Shown here piece after piece: positions 17,487 through 25,830 of a stretch of 60,997 nucleotides of DNA. The stretch is taken from contig JAPYRI010000005.1 of assembly GCA_029941135.1 (NCBI GenBank), positions 1 through 60,997 of the forward strand, read 5' to 3'. Under the pieces are notes generated by a model. It saw nothing but the letters and a program-made list of their open reading frames with translations. It had not been told where the DNA came from and did not search any database. Every line of letters starts with the position of its first letter. Positions within the stretch are counted from its first letter, which is position 1. The stretch comes from Alphaproteobacteria bacterium. Lineage in GTDB: Bacteria; Pseudomonadota; Alphaproteobacteria; JAPYRI01. A program made the translations under genes and the position numbers.

Positions 17487-18509
17487 ATGGTGACACGCTT
17501 CTTTCGCGCTTTAACAAGCCAGTTCATTCTTTGGTCAATCCTTTCGGTGGCGCCAAGCAAGGCAGATCAGCCCGCAATTTCGCCTTGGACGTCGGCGCTT
17601 CTTTCCGAATACGCTTACCGGAAAGATGTGAACGCCTATTGTCTAGCTGTAGTCGCGCAAATCGCGCAAAAACCCGCAAACTTCGGCAAGGTAGTCATGG
17701 AAGCGGTCAATCGAGCGCCGGAATTTCGCGAAGCTATACTCGCCGCTACCTCGCAGGCCTTTCCCGGGTTCGCCGACAACATTGACTTCGTGTTGCGCGG
17801 AGGCCTACCCTCCCCTGCTCCGTCGCAACAATTCAGCACCGCTACAAACATCAAATCAAATGGTCTTTCCCTGTGGTCTGGGGAAGTCGAGCTTGGCGGC
17901 AGTCGCTCCACCGGCAACACAGATCGAGACCAAGCCAGTGGCGCTTTCAAACTCAAACATCAGTACGGCTCCTGGCTCAATGAAGCGAAACTGCATTTTG
18001 ATTACGCGCGAAAAGATGACGAAACCAGCGCCCGGCGTTTTGCGAGTAGTCTGCAATCACGTTTTGGAGCATCGAAAGGTTTATATGCGTTTCTGTTCGT
18101 TCAGTACCAAGACGATCAATTCAGTGGTTTCGATTTTGAGGTCACCGAAAGCGGCGGCGCAGGCTATCATATAGTCGACTCCGAGCGGGTAACTTGGAGA
18201 TTGGAGCTGGGACCAGGTGGACGCCAAAGTGTCGTCAGTGAGAGCCACAAGACCGAGAGTGAATTTGTCGGCCGAGCGAGCTCCGAGTTTGTCTGGCGCC
18301 TTTCTGAAAGCGCAAAAATAACTAATGATACTTCCGTTGTGACCGGTAGTGATCGGACCACAACCGAAAATACAATCGCTTTGTCGACAACCATCATTGG
18401 TCAACTATTGGGCCGTGCGTCGTTTCAAGTTCGGCACAGCTCGTCTCCTGTCACTGAAACCAAAGCGACAGACACTCTCAGCAAATTCTCTCTCGCGTAT
18501 CAGTTTTGA
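17487..18509 (+). CDS. DUF481 (YdiY-like) outer-membrane protein
   Basis: About 340 residues from the ATG at 17487. A signal peptide is visible (FFRALTSQFILWSILSVAPSKA). Residues about 45-105 form a short helical region; the rest matches DUF481, starting with GEVELGGSRSTGNTDRDQA and running through alternating amphipathic strands to a C-terminal aromatic ending (SLAYQF), as in outer-membrane beta barrels. YdiY of E. coli is salt- or acid-induced and of unknown mechanism. The frame is open upstream to 17415 inside the previous gene, but the signal peptide favours 17487. Confidence 0.8.
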   Translation: MVTRFFRALTSQFILWSILSVAPSKADQPAISPWTSALLSEYAYRKDVNAYCLAVVAQIAQKPANFGKVVMEAVNRAPEFREAILAATSQAFPGFADNIDFVLRGGLPSPAPSQQFSTATNIKSNGLSLWSGEVELGGSRSTGNTDRDQASGAFKLKHQYGSWLNEAKLHFDYARKDDETSARRFASSLQSRFGASKGLYAFLFVQYQDDQFSGFDFEVTESGGAGYHIVDSERVTWRLELGPGGRQSVVSESHKTESEFVGRASSEFVWRLSESAKITNDTSVVTGSDRTTTENTIALSTTIIGQLLGRASFQVRHSSSPVTETKATDTLSKFSLAYQF

Positions 18510-18563
18510 GCGTCGCACCGCATACCCGTGATAAAGCAATGACTTGTGTTACGGTCGCCAACC

Positions 18564-19214
18564 ATGGCCATGTGCGAGATTAAGTTTGCGCCCCGACTGA
18601 CGCTGATTGCTTTGCTAAGCGGTTTTCTGACTGTCACTTGCACAGGTATTAAGCACGTGAATACAAACCAAACGGTTTTGGTCAAAACCCCGGGCGCTGC
18701 CGGGTCTTCGTGCGCGCTGAATAACACCAAAGGCTCATGGCAAATAGATAAAACGCCTGGTACTGCCGAGATTGCGCGGAGTCCGGATAGTTTGCATATT
18801 CTCTGCACCAAAATTGGATTTACTGCTGGCGCCGCAACCGTTGAACCCAAGGCCAATGGAATGCCCTGGCAAAACATTGTAAGCGGCGGTTTCTTCGGAC
18901 AGCGTGCCAATGACGCGTCCGACACTGCTTATGAGTATCCTGTTTTGGTTTCGGTTCAGCTCGAACGCGACACCCGTACGCTGGTGGTGAGCATACCTGC
19001 TCCCGAGCCGAGTTCATTACCAGCCGAAACCGCATTACCTTTATCTTCTGAAGAGACACAGAGAGCAGAAGCTAACAATCAAGCAATCCCCAACATCGCC
19101 GAAGCCGCACTGAAAGTCTTGAAACCTAAATTTTTTGATCAGAAAGTTGCCGGCTTCAAAGCCGCCGTCCTCCGCCACAGCCAATCTGTTGGGCATGCGC
19201 GTCGGGCAACATGA
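18564..19214 (+). CDS. Putative lipoprotein, N-terminal part of a possibly frameshifted gene
   Basis: About 216 residues from the ATG at 18564; a GTG at 18546 is an alternative and no strong Shine-Dalgarno sequence separates them. A hydrophobic segment (LTLIALLSGFLTVTC) ends in a cysteine, suggesting a lipoprotein signal. Residues about 35-130 resemble a recurring family of small bacterial lipoproteins with TPGAAGSSCALNNTKGSW, DSLHILCTKIGF and GMPWQNIVSGGFFG. From about residue 185 the sequence stops looking like protein, while the next frame becomes AMIN-like. The switch point lies at a run of six T (19131-19136), so this may be the front half of one broken or slipping gene. Confidence 0.6.
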   Translation: MAMCEIKFAPRLTLIALLSGFLTVTCTGIKHVNTNQTVLVKTPGAAGSSCALNNTKGSWQIDKTPGTAEIARSPDSLHILCTKIGFTAGAATVEPKANGMPWQNIVSGGFFGQRANDASDTAYEYPVLVSVQLERDTRTLVVSIPAPEPSSLPAETALPLSSEETQRAEANNQAIPNIAEAALKVLKPKFFDQKVAGFKAAVLRHSQSVGHARRAT

Positions 19215-19521
19215 CAATTTCGTTCGTGTCGTCTTGGATTTCAACCACCGGACCGAATACAGCAGCGGCTTTGACCCTGACGGCCGCATGATTTTGCGCC
19301 TTCTTTCGGCCAAGGCAGTGCCCAAAAGACGCCGCCTCGGTGCGGATAATACGCCAATATCCCGGATCGAAATCACAGCTTCTCCTGATGGCAATGGGTC
19401 GATTGTCGCCATCGAATCCGACGGCCCAATTTCCAACAAAGTATTCGCATTAACGCCGGACGAAATTGGCAGTCACCGGATTGTCATTGAACTTGCGCCG
19501 TTGCCGTCATTGAACGACTAG
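19195..19521 (+). CDS. AMIN-like domain protein or C-terminal half of frameshifted lipoprotein
   Basis: An ATG at 19195 gives 108 residues that overlap the previous frame by 20 bases. The start MRVGQHDNFVRVVLDFNH resembles the first strands of AMIN domains, which bind peptidoglycan or target periplasmic proteins. There is no signal peptide, which is odd for a domain that works outside the cytoplasm. In the same frame the sequence is open back to 19123, and the stretch 19137-19194 encodes a Pro/Ser/Ala-rich linker that would join smoothly to the upstream lipoprotein. I favour a single gene interrupted by a frameshift, or a sequencing error. Confidence 0.55.
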   Translation: MRVGQHDNFVRVVLDFNHRTEYSSGFDPDGRMILRLLSAKAVPKRRRLGADNTPISRIEITASPDGNGSIVAIESDGPISNKVFALTPDEIGSHRIVIELAPLPSLND

Positions 19522-19609
19522 GAGTAGTCTCATCAAAAAATATTCCGTTGGCGGGCCCCCACCAATCAGCCGTACTTTTACTTAGACTTGAAAGGCGGAG
19601 AACGGCGCG

Positions 19610-21181
19610 GTGACAACATTTGATCTAACAGACGACACCGTGGTGGTGGTCATCGGCTCGGGCGCAGGGGGTGGGACACTGTCAAATGAATTGGCCCAGA
19701 AAGGGGTCAAAGTCGTTTGCCTCGAAGCCGGTCAGTGGCTCGACTACACTGAAGACTTCGTCAATGACGAATGGACCATGTTCGGGCGTCTGACTTGGCA
19801 GGACAAACGGACTTCGTCTGGCACATGGCAGGTCGCCAAAGATTTTCCTGAACTACCTGCGTGGATCTGTAAGACAGTGGGTGGCACTACAACCCATTGG
19901 GCGGGCGTCAGTATACGGTTTCAAGAACACGAGTTCCGCACAAAGACCGTTTACGGCAACATCCCGGGCGCCAATCTTTTAGATTGGCCCCTCGGCCTCA
20001 ATGACCTGGCACCTTTTTACGATAGAGCCGAAGACAAACTGGGAGTCACGCGCACTCACGGCATACCTGGCCTTCCCGGCAACAATAATTTTAAGGTTAT
20101 GGAAGCTGGCGCGCGCAAACTCGGCTACAAGTCCGTGCATACCGGCTATATGGCAATTAATTCCGAGCCACGGAACGGTCGTACATCATGCCGCCAACTG
20201 GGATTTTGCCTCCAAGGCTGTCGGATGGGCGCTAAATGGTCCACTCTTCACACGGAAATTCCCGAAGCGGAAGCGACCAGTAATTTTGAACTGCGGCCCA
20301 ATGCCCAAGTCTTGAAGATCGAACACAGTCTGACAGGCAAGATCACGGCCGTTGTTTACGACGATGGCAATGGTAATCTGCAACGCCAAAAAGCGCGGGT
20401 CGTATGCGTTGCCGGAAACTCAATCGAAAGTCCCAGATTACTTCTGAATTCAGCGAGCAATCTATTTCCGGATGGACTCGCTAATTCATCCGGGCAAGTC
20501 GGCCAAAACTATATGCGCCATACATCGGGAGCAGTGTTTGGCGTGTTTGAAAAACCAGTCAATATGTATCGGGGCACAACGATGGCTGGCATTATTGAAG
20601 ATGAAGCCACCCACGACCCTTCCCGCGGGTTTGTTGGCGGCTATGAGTTGGAAACCGTTTCCCTGGGTCTACCGTTTTATATTTCGTTTTTGGATCCGAG
20701 TAATTGGGGTAAAGAAGTATCATGGTTTATTGATCGCTTTGACTGCACAGCTGCAATGTCGATTATTGGCGAAGACATGCCGCAGATGAGTAACCGCATC
20801 AGCTTGCACCCCAAACATAAGGATCAGTTTGGACTGCCGGTGCCGAATGTTCACTATGATGACCATGAAAATGATAGTGCCATGCGTGAACACGCATACA
20901 AACAAGGCGCTCGAATATACGAAGCAATTGGTGCTATTAAGGTCAAAAGGGCAGCACCATTGCCGGCGACTCACAACATGGGCACCAATCGGATGAGTGC
21001 ACAGCCACAAGAAGGCGTCGTCAACAAATGGGGGCAATGTCACGATGTTGACAATTTGTTTGTGTCGGATGGTAGCCAGTTCACCACCGGTGGCACTGAA
21101 AACCCCACTTTGACGATCGTCGCTTTAGCCATCCGTCAAGCCGAGTATTTGTCTAATCAGTTGAAAAAGAATAATATTTAG
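19610..21181 (+). CDS. GMC-family FAD oxidoreductase (gluconate/glucose dehydrogenase large-subunit type)
   Basis: A 523-residue flavoprotein starting with GTG. The dinucleotide loop VVVVIGSGAGGGTLSNELA (about residues 10-28) is followed by the acidic end of strand two (CLEAG). The C-terminal third has LPATHNMGTNRM, carrying the catalytic-base His region, and GGTENPTLTIVALAIRQAEYL. A cysteine cluster SCRQLGFCLQGCRMGAK near residue 193-209 lies where membrane-bound FAD dehydrogenases keep iron-sulfur or disulfide cysteines. Members oxidise alcohol or sugar hydroxyls and pass electrons to a cytochrome. The usual small gamma subunit and cytochrome c genes are not adjacent, so electron acceptor and substrate are unknown. 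Confidence 0.88.
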   Translation: MTTFDLTDDTVVVVIGSGAGGGTLSNELAQKGVKVVCLEAGQWLDYTEDFVNDEWTMFGRLTWQDKRTSSGTWQVAKDFPELPAWICKTVGGTTTHWAGVSIRFQEHEFRTKTVYGNIPGANLLDWPLGLNDLAPFYDRAEDKLGVTRTHGIPGLPGNNNFKVMEAGARKLGYKSVHTGYMAINSEPRNGRTSCRQLGFCLQGCRMGAKWSTLHTEIPEAEATSNFELRPNAQVLKIEHSLTGKITAVVYDDGNGNLQRQKARVVCVAGNSIESPRLLLNSASNLFPDGLANSSGQVGQNYMRHTSGAVFGVFEKPVNMYRGTTMAGIIEDEATHDPSRGFVGGYELETVSLGLPFYISFLDPSNWGKEVSWFIDRFDCTAAMSIIGEDMPQMSNRISLHPKHKDQFGLPVPNVHYDDHENDSAMREHAYKQGARIYEAIGAIKVKRAAPLPATHNMGTNRMSAQPQEGVVNKWGQCHDVDNLFVSDGSQFTTGGTENPTLTIVALAIRQAEYLSNQLKKNNI

Positions 21182-21214
21182 AGCGAAATCGTAGTTTTAG
21201 TATAGCCGTGAGAC

Positions 21215-21231
21215 CGGTTTAACAGAAACCG
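21215..21231 (+). terminator. Possible hairpin after GMC gene
   Basis: CGGTTT (21215-21220) and AAACCG (21226-21231) pair around AACAG, 34 bases after the GMC stop codon. No T-run follows, so termination would have to be imperfect or Rho-assisted. Confidence 0.35.
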
Positions 21232-21373
21232 AGGGCCCGACGGAGCTTCGATAAATGTTAACTTATGTCCTCTAAATACCCGCTTCGTGAATTATCAAAT
21301 CGATGCCCAGGCATTATTGTTCCGGGCGCGTTTCAATTAATTCAAAGTATAATTGTGTTGAAAGGCGAATGTA

Positions 21374-21658
21374 ATGAGTAATGCCTCACACCAAGACAAT
21401 ATAGAAGTCGGTGACCGATATTATAAAGTAGGTCATTGGGAAGTGATCTGGCTTGTGAAGCGCATATTCGTGCCGAACGGCAAAGAAATTACCCATGTTG
21501 TGCTTGAACGCGAAGACTGGACCGGAGATTTCAACGTGATCTCGAGATCTGTTCTTGAAGACCAAAAAGATTACCGGTCTGATCGGCGCAACAAGAACTC
21601 GGTCAACTTAGAAGATAATCGCCGCCGCCGCGATGATCAGCCGCGAAATCCGCGATAA
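21374..21658 (+). CDS. Small hypothetical protein with charged tail
   Basis: A 94-residue protein I do not recognise. Residues about 10-60 look folded, with alternating strands (VGDRYYKVGHWEVIWLVKRI and ITHVVLEREDW), followed by a highly charged, probably disordered tail rich in Arg, Asp and Asn. The pattern of a small beta-rich domain with Tyr and Trp could bind nucleic acid or another protein. The AAGG-containing upstream sequence (AAAGGCGAATGTA) gives a plausible ribosome-binding site. It converges on the halohydrin dehalogenase-like gene with only 3 bases between stop codons. Confidence 0.6.
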   Translation: MSNASHQDNIEVGDRYYKVGHWEVIWLVKRIFVPNGKEITHVVLEREDWTGDFNVISRSVLEDQKDYRSDRRNKNSVNLEDNRRRRDDQPRNPR

Positions 21659-21661
21659 TAT

Positions 21662-22390
21662 TTATGCCCAACCACCGGCGAACGGCATGACGTTTCCGGT
21701 AATAAAATCACTGTCACTTGACGCGTAAAACGCAATCAAAGCACCCATTTCTTGTGGCTTACCTAAGCGCCTGAGCGGTATGTTGCGCGTGATTTTAGCC
21801 ATCGCTTCAGTATTTTCGCGTAAGGATTGCGGGAAATAATCAGGGCTCTCGACATAATTGGGAGCAATCGCATTTACTTGAATATTGTGAGGTCCCAACT
21901 CCTTGGCTAGTGACACCACCATCGAATTGGTCGCCCCGCGTGCGGTCACGTACATGGTGTAGTTAGGAAGCCCATGAAAAGGTGCAGCCGACGTGATGAA
22001 TATTAATTTACCCGACTTTCGCTCTTTCATTTGGGGGACCGCGGCGCCCGCCAAGATAAAGGGCCATACAACCATATCCTCAAGTCCGTTCCTCATATCT
22101 TGAGGATTGGCCTCATCGACTGGTGCCCGAATGGCCGGGAATGCATCATTACTCACCACTACATCAATGCGGCCGATTTTATCGGTCACAGCAGCCATCA
22201 ATTTTGCCGGGTCCTGTTCCCACATAACGTGCCGCTTCGGGTGGCCATCGGCATATTCTAGACGCGCTTTCTCGTCGCTAAAGCTCTTATCGTGGCAAAC
22301 GACAATCGCCCCGCGCGCAGCCAATTCTGCAGCCGCGGGCGGACCCGCGAAATGCTCCACATTTGTAATGAGAACCACCCGGTCTTTCAT
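21662..22390 (-). CDS. Putative halohydrin dehalogenase (SDR-derived, NAD-independent)
   Basis: A 242-residue SDR-fold protein starting at the ATG 22388-22390, preceded by AGAGAGGTG. It lacks the TGxxxGxG nucleotide loop. In its place is TNVEHFAG (Thr9-x4-Phe14-x-Gly16), the motif that marks halide-binding halohydrin dehalogenases such as HheC. The catalytic spacing Ser134-x12-Tyr147-x3-Arg151 is kept exactly; ordinary SDRs have Tyr-x3-Lys. Further HheC-like pieces are CHDKSF, VVVSNDAFP, MKERKSGKLIFITSA and a C-terminal FAGGW. The family releases halide from vicinal haloalcohols to give epoxides and opens epoxides with small nucleophiles. It is divergent from a methyltransferase gene. Confidence 0.82.
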   Translation of the reverse strand: MKDRVVLITNVEHFAGPPAAAELAARGAIVVCHDKSFSDEKARLEYADGHPKRHVMWEQDPAKLMAAVTDKIGRIDVVVSNDAFPAIRAPVDEANPQDMRNGLEDMVVWPFILAGAAVPQMKERKSGKLIFITSAAPFHGLPNYTMYVTARGATNSMVVSLAKELGPHNIQVNAIAPNYVESPDYFPQSLRENTEAMAKITRNIPLRRLGKPQEMGALIAFYASSDSDFITGNVMPFAGGWA

Positions 22391-22458
22391 AGTCACCTCT
22401 CTCGGCATATATTTGAATGCACAAACTAGCACCGACCAACTCGGGGAAAAAGCAGACC

Positions 22459-23289
22459 ATGTCAACAAAACCGGACATTGATTCGGAAACATTTCGTGAG
22501 TTTGAGCTTACCGGATGGCGAAAAGTGTCTGCCGAGTATCAAGAGTATTATTCGCGGGTCACGCGTCAAACAGTTGAGCCGCTGCTTGATGCGGTGGGCG
22601 CGGGTCAGGGTATGCGCATACTCGACGTTGCTACCGGGCCTGGCTACGTGGCCGCAGCAGCAACAACGCGTGGCGCTGTAGGAGTGGGCATCGATTTTTC
22701 GGAACCGCAAATCGAACTCGCCCGACAGCAGTTTGCCGGTAGTGAATTTCATGTGAGTGATGCGGAGGATCTGCCTTTTCCAGACCAAGACTTCGATGGC
22801 GTCGTCATAAACTTTGGGGTTCTGCATTTTCCGCAGCCGGAAGTAGCGATTTCAGAAGCTTTCCGCGTCCTCAGAAAAGGGGGCCGTCTTGCGTTTACTG
22901 TGTGGGCAGCATCTGAGGTTTCGAAAGCCTTTGATATCGTCGAGCGCGCTCTAAAAACACACGGGAACCTCGATTTGCCCCTGCCGAAAGGTCCGTACCT
23001 CTATCGCTTTAGTGATCCCGAAGAATGCAGCCGGGTGCTGTTGGCAGCTGGATTTGACAACCCGACATCTACATTGGTCAACAGCGTTTGGCGCTTTCCG
23101 GCACCTGAAACTTTATTCGAGGCGGTTAGCTCGGCGGGGGTGCGCATGACTTCGGTACTCAACTTGCAAACCCCGGCAGCGCTCGAAAACATTCGAGCAC
23201 AAATGCGCAACGATTGTGCGAAGTACGTTAGTGGCGACATGATCGAATTGCCGATGGGGGCTATTCTTTCAACGGCTAATAAGACTTAA
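22459..23289 (+). CDS. Class I SAM-dependent methyltransferase (UbiE/Methyltransf_11 type)
   Basis: A 276-residue methyltransferase from the ATG at 22459. SAM-binding motif I reads RILDVATGPGYVAAAA (about residues 54-69), the acidic loop is GIDFSEPQIELAR, motif II has DAEDLPFPDQDFDGVVINFGVLHF and motif IV LRKGGRLAFTVW. The C-terminal region differs from UbiE, so the acceptor is not predictable; it is probably a small molecule. The gene is divergent from the halohydrin dehalogenase-like gene (68 bases apart) and is followed 18 bases later by an ATC-hydrolase-like gene, suggesting a two-gene operon. Confidence 0.85.
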   Translation: MSTKPDIDSETFREFELTGWRKVSAEYQEYYSRVTRQTVEPLLDAVGAGQGMRILDVATGPGYVAAAATTRGAVGVGIDFSEPQIELARQQFAGSEFHVSDAEDLPFPDQDFDGVVINFGVLHFPQPEVAISEAFRVLRKGGRLAFTVWAASEVSKAFDIVERALKTHGNLDLPLPKGPYLYRFSDPEECSRVLLAAGFDNPTSTLVNSVWRFPAPETLFEAVSSAGVRMTSVLNLQTPAALENIRAQMRNDCAKYVSGDMIELPMGAILSTANKT

Positions 23290-23307
23290 ACAGAGAGGAC
23301 AAAGCCA

Positions 23308-23772
23308 ATGTCTGAAGATAACCCTATTAGCCTTTATAGCCGCATCACAATCATGGCGGAGAGTCTTGTGCCTGTTGTGCGTACTTTACGTAAAGAGATC
23401 GGCATACAGCGCGCGGACGAGATTATCGCCGGCGCACTTGAGGAAATTGGCCGGGGCTGGGGCGCGGCCATTAACGAAATCGAAGGTGATGGCTTGGCGG
23501 AGCGTTTGGCCAAGGGACTCACCGGATTTGAAGAAGACAACGCCCTTGACTATTCAGTGCTGCGCCAAGAAGACGAGGCTTTTGATTTCAACGTGACGCG
23601 CTGCCGGTATGCTGAGTTTATGGAGGGCATTGGCGCCCAAGACTTGGGACCGTTGTTGATTTGCAACTTGGATCACGCTATGGCCGACGAAATCGGCATG
23701 ACGCTTACGCGGGAGCAAACAATTATGACCGGTAAGTCATCCTGCAGTTTCCGCTTCCGCGCCAAAAATTAA
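23308..23772 (+). CDS. L-2-amino-thiazoline-4-carboxylate hydrolase-like protein
   Basis: A 154-residue protein that fits the ATC hydrolase family (Pfam ATC_hydrolase). Its C-terminal half shows the conserved pattern NVTRCRYAEFMEGIG, LLICNLDHAMADEIG and a final TGKSSCSFRF with the Cys, Asp/His and Cys residues of the family. The founding enzyme of Pseudomonas opens the thiazoline ring during L-cysteine synthesis from ATC, but most family members are untested and can be small alpha-helical proteins beside methyltransferases or regulators. An AGAGAGGA Shine-Dalgarno sequence precedes the ATG. It lies 18 bases after the methyltransferase. Confidence 0.75.
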   Translation: MSEDNPISLYSRITIMAESLVPVVRTLRKEIGIQRADEIIAGALEEIGRGWGAAINEIEGDGLAERLAKGLTGFEEDNALDYSVLRQEDEAFDFNVTRCRYAEFMEGIGAQDLGPLLICNLDHAMADEIGMTLTREQTIMTGKSSCSFRFRAKN

Positions 23773-23784
23773 TAATTTTGTCAG

Positions 23785-24504
23785 TTATCGAATATCTGCG
23801 TCTTCGAGCAGAATACGCACCACACCTTCCGGGTCGCTAACCATGGCGTCATGCCCCGTGTGCAGAACATGGTGACGCCAAGTGCATTCAGTCTGATAAC
23901 GCTCAGAAAACTGACCGAAGGGCCCCATGGCAGGATCATCGCAGTAAACGAAGCTACGCGGCAGGCTGGCTGCTAGATGATCAGGTAAATTTAATGGCAT
24001 ATCGAACGTATTGTCCGGCTGCGGCACAATGTGATCACGCACCCAAGTTGCATCGGCTGGATCCAACACCCCAAATGCCGACGGATCGGGTGCCGAATTA
24101 CCGTCGCGCGATGGGCCATCTACCAATGCCTGTTCAAGAATCGGCATAAAATCCGGCGGTATATAGTCGAACAGGCATTTGCCGTCCTCAGGCACAAACG
24201 CATCCAAGTAAATCAGCCGCCCAATTCGCTCCGCAGCTTGCTCCGCTACGCCGGTGATCACCATACCGCCGTAGGAATGTCCGACCAGAACAACATCCGT
24301 TAGGTCGCGCCATTCAAGGACTGCAGCCACATCCGTGATATGGGTATCGAGACTTTTGCAAGCGCCACGTAAATGATAACGATCCCCAAGTCCAGTCAAG
24401 GTAATCGTGTGAACTTCATGGCCGGCGCGACGCAGGACCGGTTCTACTCGTGACCAGCACCATGCCCCATGCCATGCCCCGTGAACCAATACAAATGTTG
24501 CCAT
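23785..24504 (-). CDS. Alpha/beta-fold hydrolase (salicylate/pyrethroid esterase-like)
   Basis: A 239-residue hydrolase of the plant methylesterase/EstC branch. It begins ATFVLVHGAWHGAWCWSRV, with the oxyanion HG motif, and has the nucleophile elbow VGHSYGGMV. The catalytic histidine is in HVLHTGHDAMV, where the family usually has a similar TGHDxM motif, and an aspartate lies between (FVYCDDPAMGP). Relatives cleave small carboxylic esters, including methyl esters and pyrethroids. It is 29 bases downstream of the AGXT-like aminotransferase on the same strand, so both are likely co-transcribed. Confidence 0.87.
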   Translation of the reverse strand: MATFVLVHGAWHGAWCWSRVEPVLRRAGHEVHTITLTGLGDRYHLRGACKSLDTHITDVAAVLEWRDLTDVVLVGHSYGGMVITGVAEQAAERIGRLIYLDAFVPEDGKCLFDYIPPDFMPILEQALVDGPSRDGNSAPDPSAFGVLDPADATWVRDHIVPQPDNTFDMPLNLPDHLAASLPRSFVYCDDPAMGPFGQFSERYQTECTWRHHVLHTGHDAMVSDPEGVVRILLEDADIR

Positions 24505-24533
24505 GTTGATTTCCTGACCTTGACTTCTAAATC

Positions 24534-25709
24534 TTATCCGAGAGCTTCATGTGCGGCTGCAATTGCTACACCTTTATTCACGTTAGCTTGCATGTCGACT
24601 AAGATGGTCTCAAGCGCGCTGAGGCAAAGCAGGACATTATTTGTGCACGCACTTTGCCCCATTAAGCCAATGCGCCAGATCTTTCCAGCAAGCCCGCCAA
24701 GGCCCGCGCCCACTTCCAAATCATAATCCGCGAGGCACCTTCGGCGGACTTCAGCCTCGTCAACGCCCTCCGGTACTTTTACTGCATTTAACTGAGGCAA
24801 TCGATGTTGGGGATCGACTTGGAACGCGAGTCCCATGGCCTCGAGGCCCGCACGCAATGCTGCATGCATTTTCGCATGCCGGGCCCAGGCATTTTCCAGC
24901 CCCTCTTCCTCGACCATCAGCAACGCTTCGTGCAACCCATAAAGCGCATTGATCGGCGCCGTATGATGATAGGCGCGGCCGCCATCGCCATCCCAATAAC
25001 CCATCACCAAATTGAGATCGAGAAACCAGCTCGAAACCTTACTGGTTCGCGCACGTATCGCTTCCACTGCCCGGTCGCTTAGGGTAATCGGCGACAACCC
25101 TGGCGGACACGAGAGACATTTTTGGGTACCGCTATAAACCGCATCTGCCCCCCAGGCATCGACTTCTACAGGTATGCCCGCGACCGACGTCACCGCATCC
25201 ACAATCGACAAACAATCATGCGTCCGCGCAAGTTCGCACAATGCTGCCGCATCCGATTGCACACCAGTTGACGTTTCGGCATGGACAAAAGCCAGTGCCT
25301 TGGCGCCGGGGTGCTTTTTTAGAGCCGCTTCGACCGCCTCCAATTCAATGGCTTCACCCCAGGCGTTTTCGACCATGACCAGCGTGCCGCCGCAGCGCTC
25401 AACGTTTTCTTTCATGCGGCCGCCAAAGGCCCCGTTTTGGCATACAACAACGGTATCGCCCGGCTCCACTAAATTGACGAAACATGTTTCCATGCCCGCC
25501 GAACCTGGTGCCGAAATTGGGATGGTCAATTTGTTTTGGGTTCTAAAGACATAGCGGAGAAGACGTTTGACATCTTCCATCATATCGACAAAAGCCGGAT
25601 CCAGATGACCAATGGTCGGGCGCGCCAAGGCGGACAGAACCCGCGGGTGAACGTCCGAGGGACCAGGACCCATGAGCGTTCGCCGGGGCGGCATGAATGA
25701 ATTCGTCAC
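24534..25709 (-). CDS. AGXT-family alanine/serine-glyoxylate aminotransferase
   Basis: A 391-residue fold-type I PLP enzyme of the class V aminotransferase group. It opens with the typical LMGPGPSDVHPRVLSAL and TIGHLDPAF. The cofactor lysine lies in YSGTQKCLSCPPGLSP, and VDAVTSVAGIPVEVDAWG holds the PLP-binding aspartate. Relatives transfer amino groups between Ala or Ser and glyoxylate, or between pyruvate and other amino donors. It is divergent from qhpA by 185 bases, so it might handle products or nitrogen from amine oxidation, but that link is only positional. Confidence 0.88.
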   Translation of the reverse strand: MTNSFMPPRRTLMGPGPSDVHPRVLSALARPTIGHLDPAFVDMMEDVKRLLRYVFRTQNKLTIPISAPGSAGMETCFVNLVEPGDTVVVCQNGAFGGRMKENVERCGGTLVMVENAWGEAIELEAVEAALKKHPGAKALAFVHAETSTGVQSDAAALCELARTHDCLSIVDAVTSVAGIPVEVDAWGADAVYSGTQKCLSCPPGLSPITLSDRAVEAIRARTSKVSSWFLDLNLVMGYWDGDGGRAYHHTAPINALYGLHEALLMVEEEGLENAWARHAKMHAALRAGLEAMGLAFQVDPQHRLPQLNAVKVPEGVDEAEVRRRCLADYDLEVGAGLGGLAGKIWRIGLMGQSACTNNVLLCLSALETILVDMQANVNKGVAIAAAHEALG

Positions 25710-25772
25710 AAAATGTCCTCCAAAACGTGCACTGGTGCATAAAGTGGCGGGAAGTTACCACAATTTTGCGGA

Positions 25773-25790
25773 ACTGGATTGAATTCCAGT
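25773..25790. promoter_or_regulatory. Palindrome in the qhpA upstream region
   Basis: ACTGGA-TTGAAT-TCCAGT is a perfect 6-6-6 inverted repeat, 41 bases before the -35 element of the qhpA promoter and 63 bases before the divergent aminotransferase start. A shorter repeat, TGCAC-TG-GTGCA, lies about 40 bases closer to the aminotransferase. Either could bind an activator or repressor. In Paracoccus an AraC-type regulator QhpR controls qhp genes, but no such gene is seen here. Confidence 0.45.
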
Positions 25791-25830
25791 GTAAATTCCA
25801 CGGACGATTGCGCAGTGAGACAATGATTCC

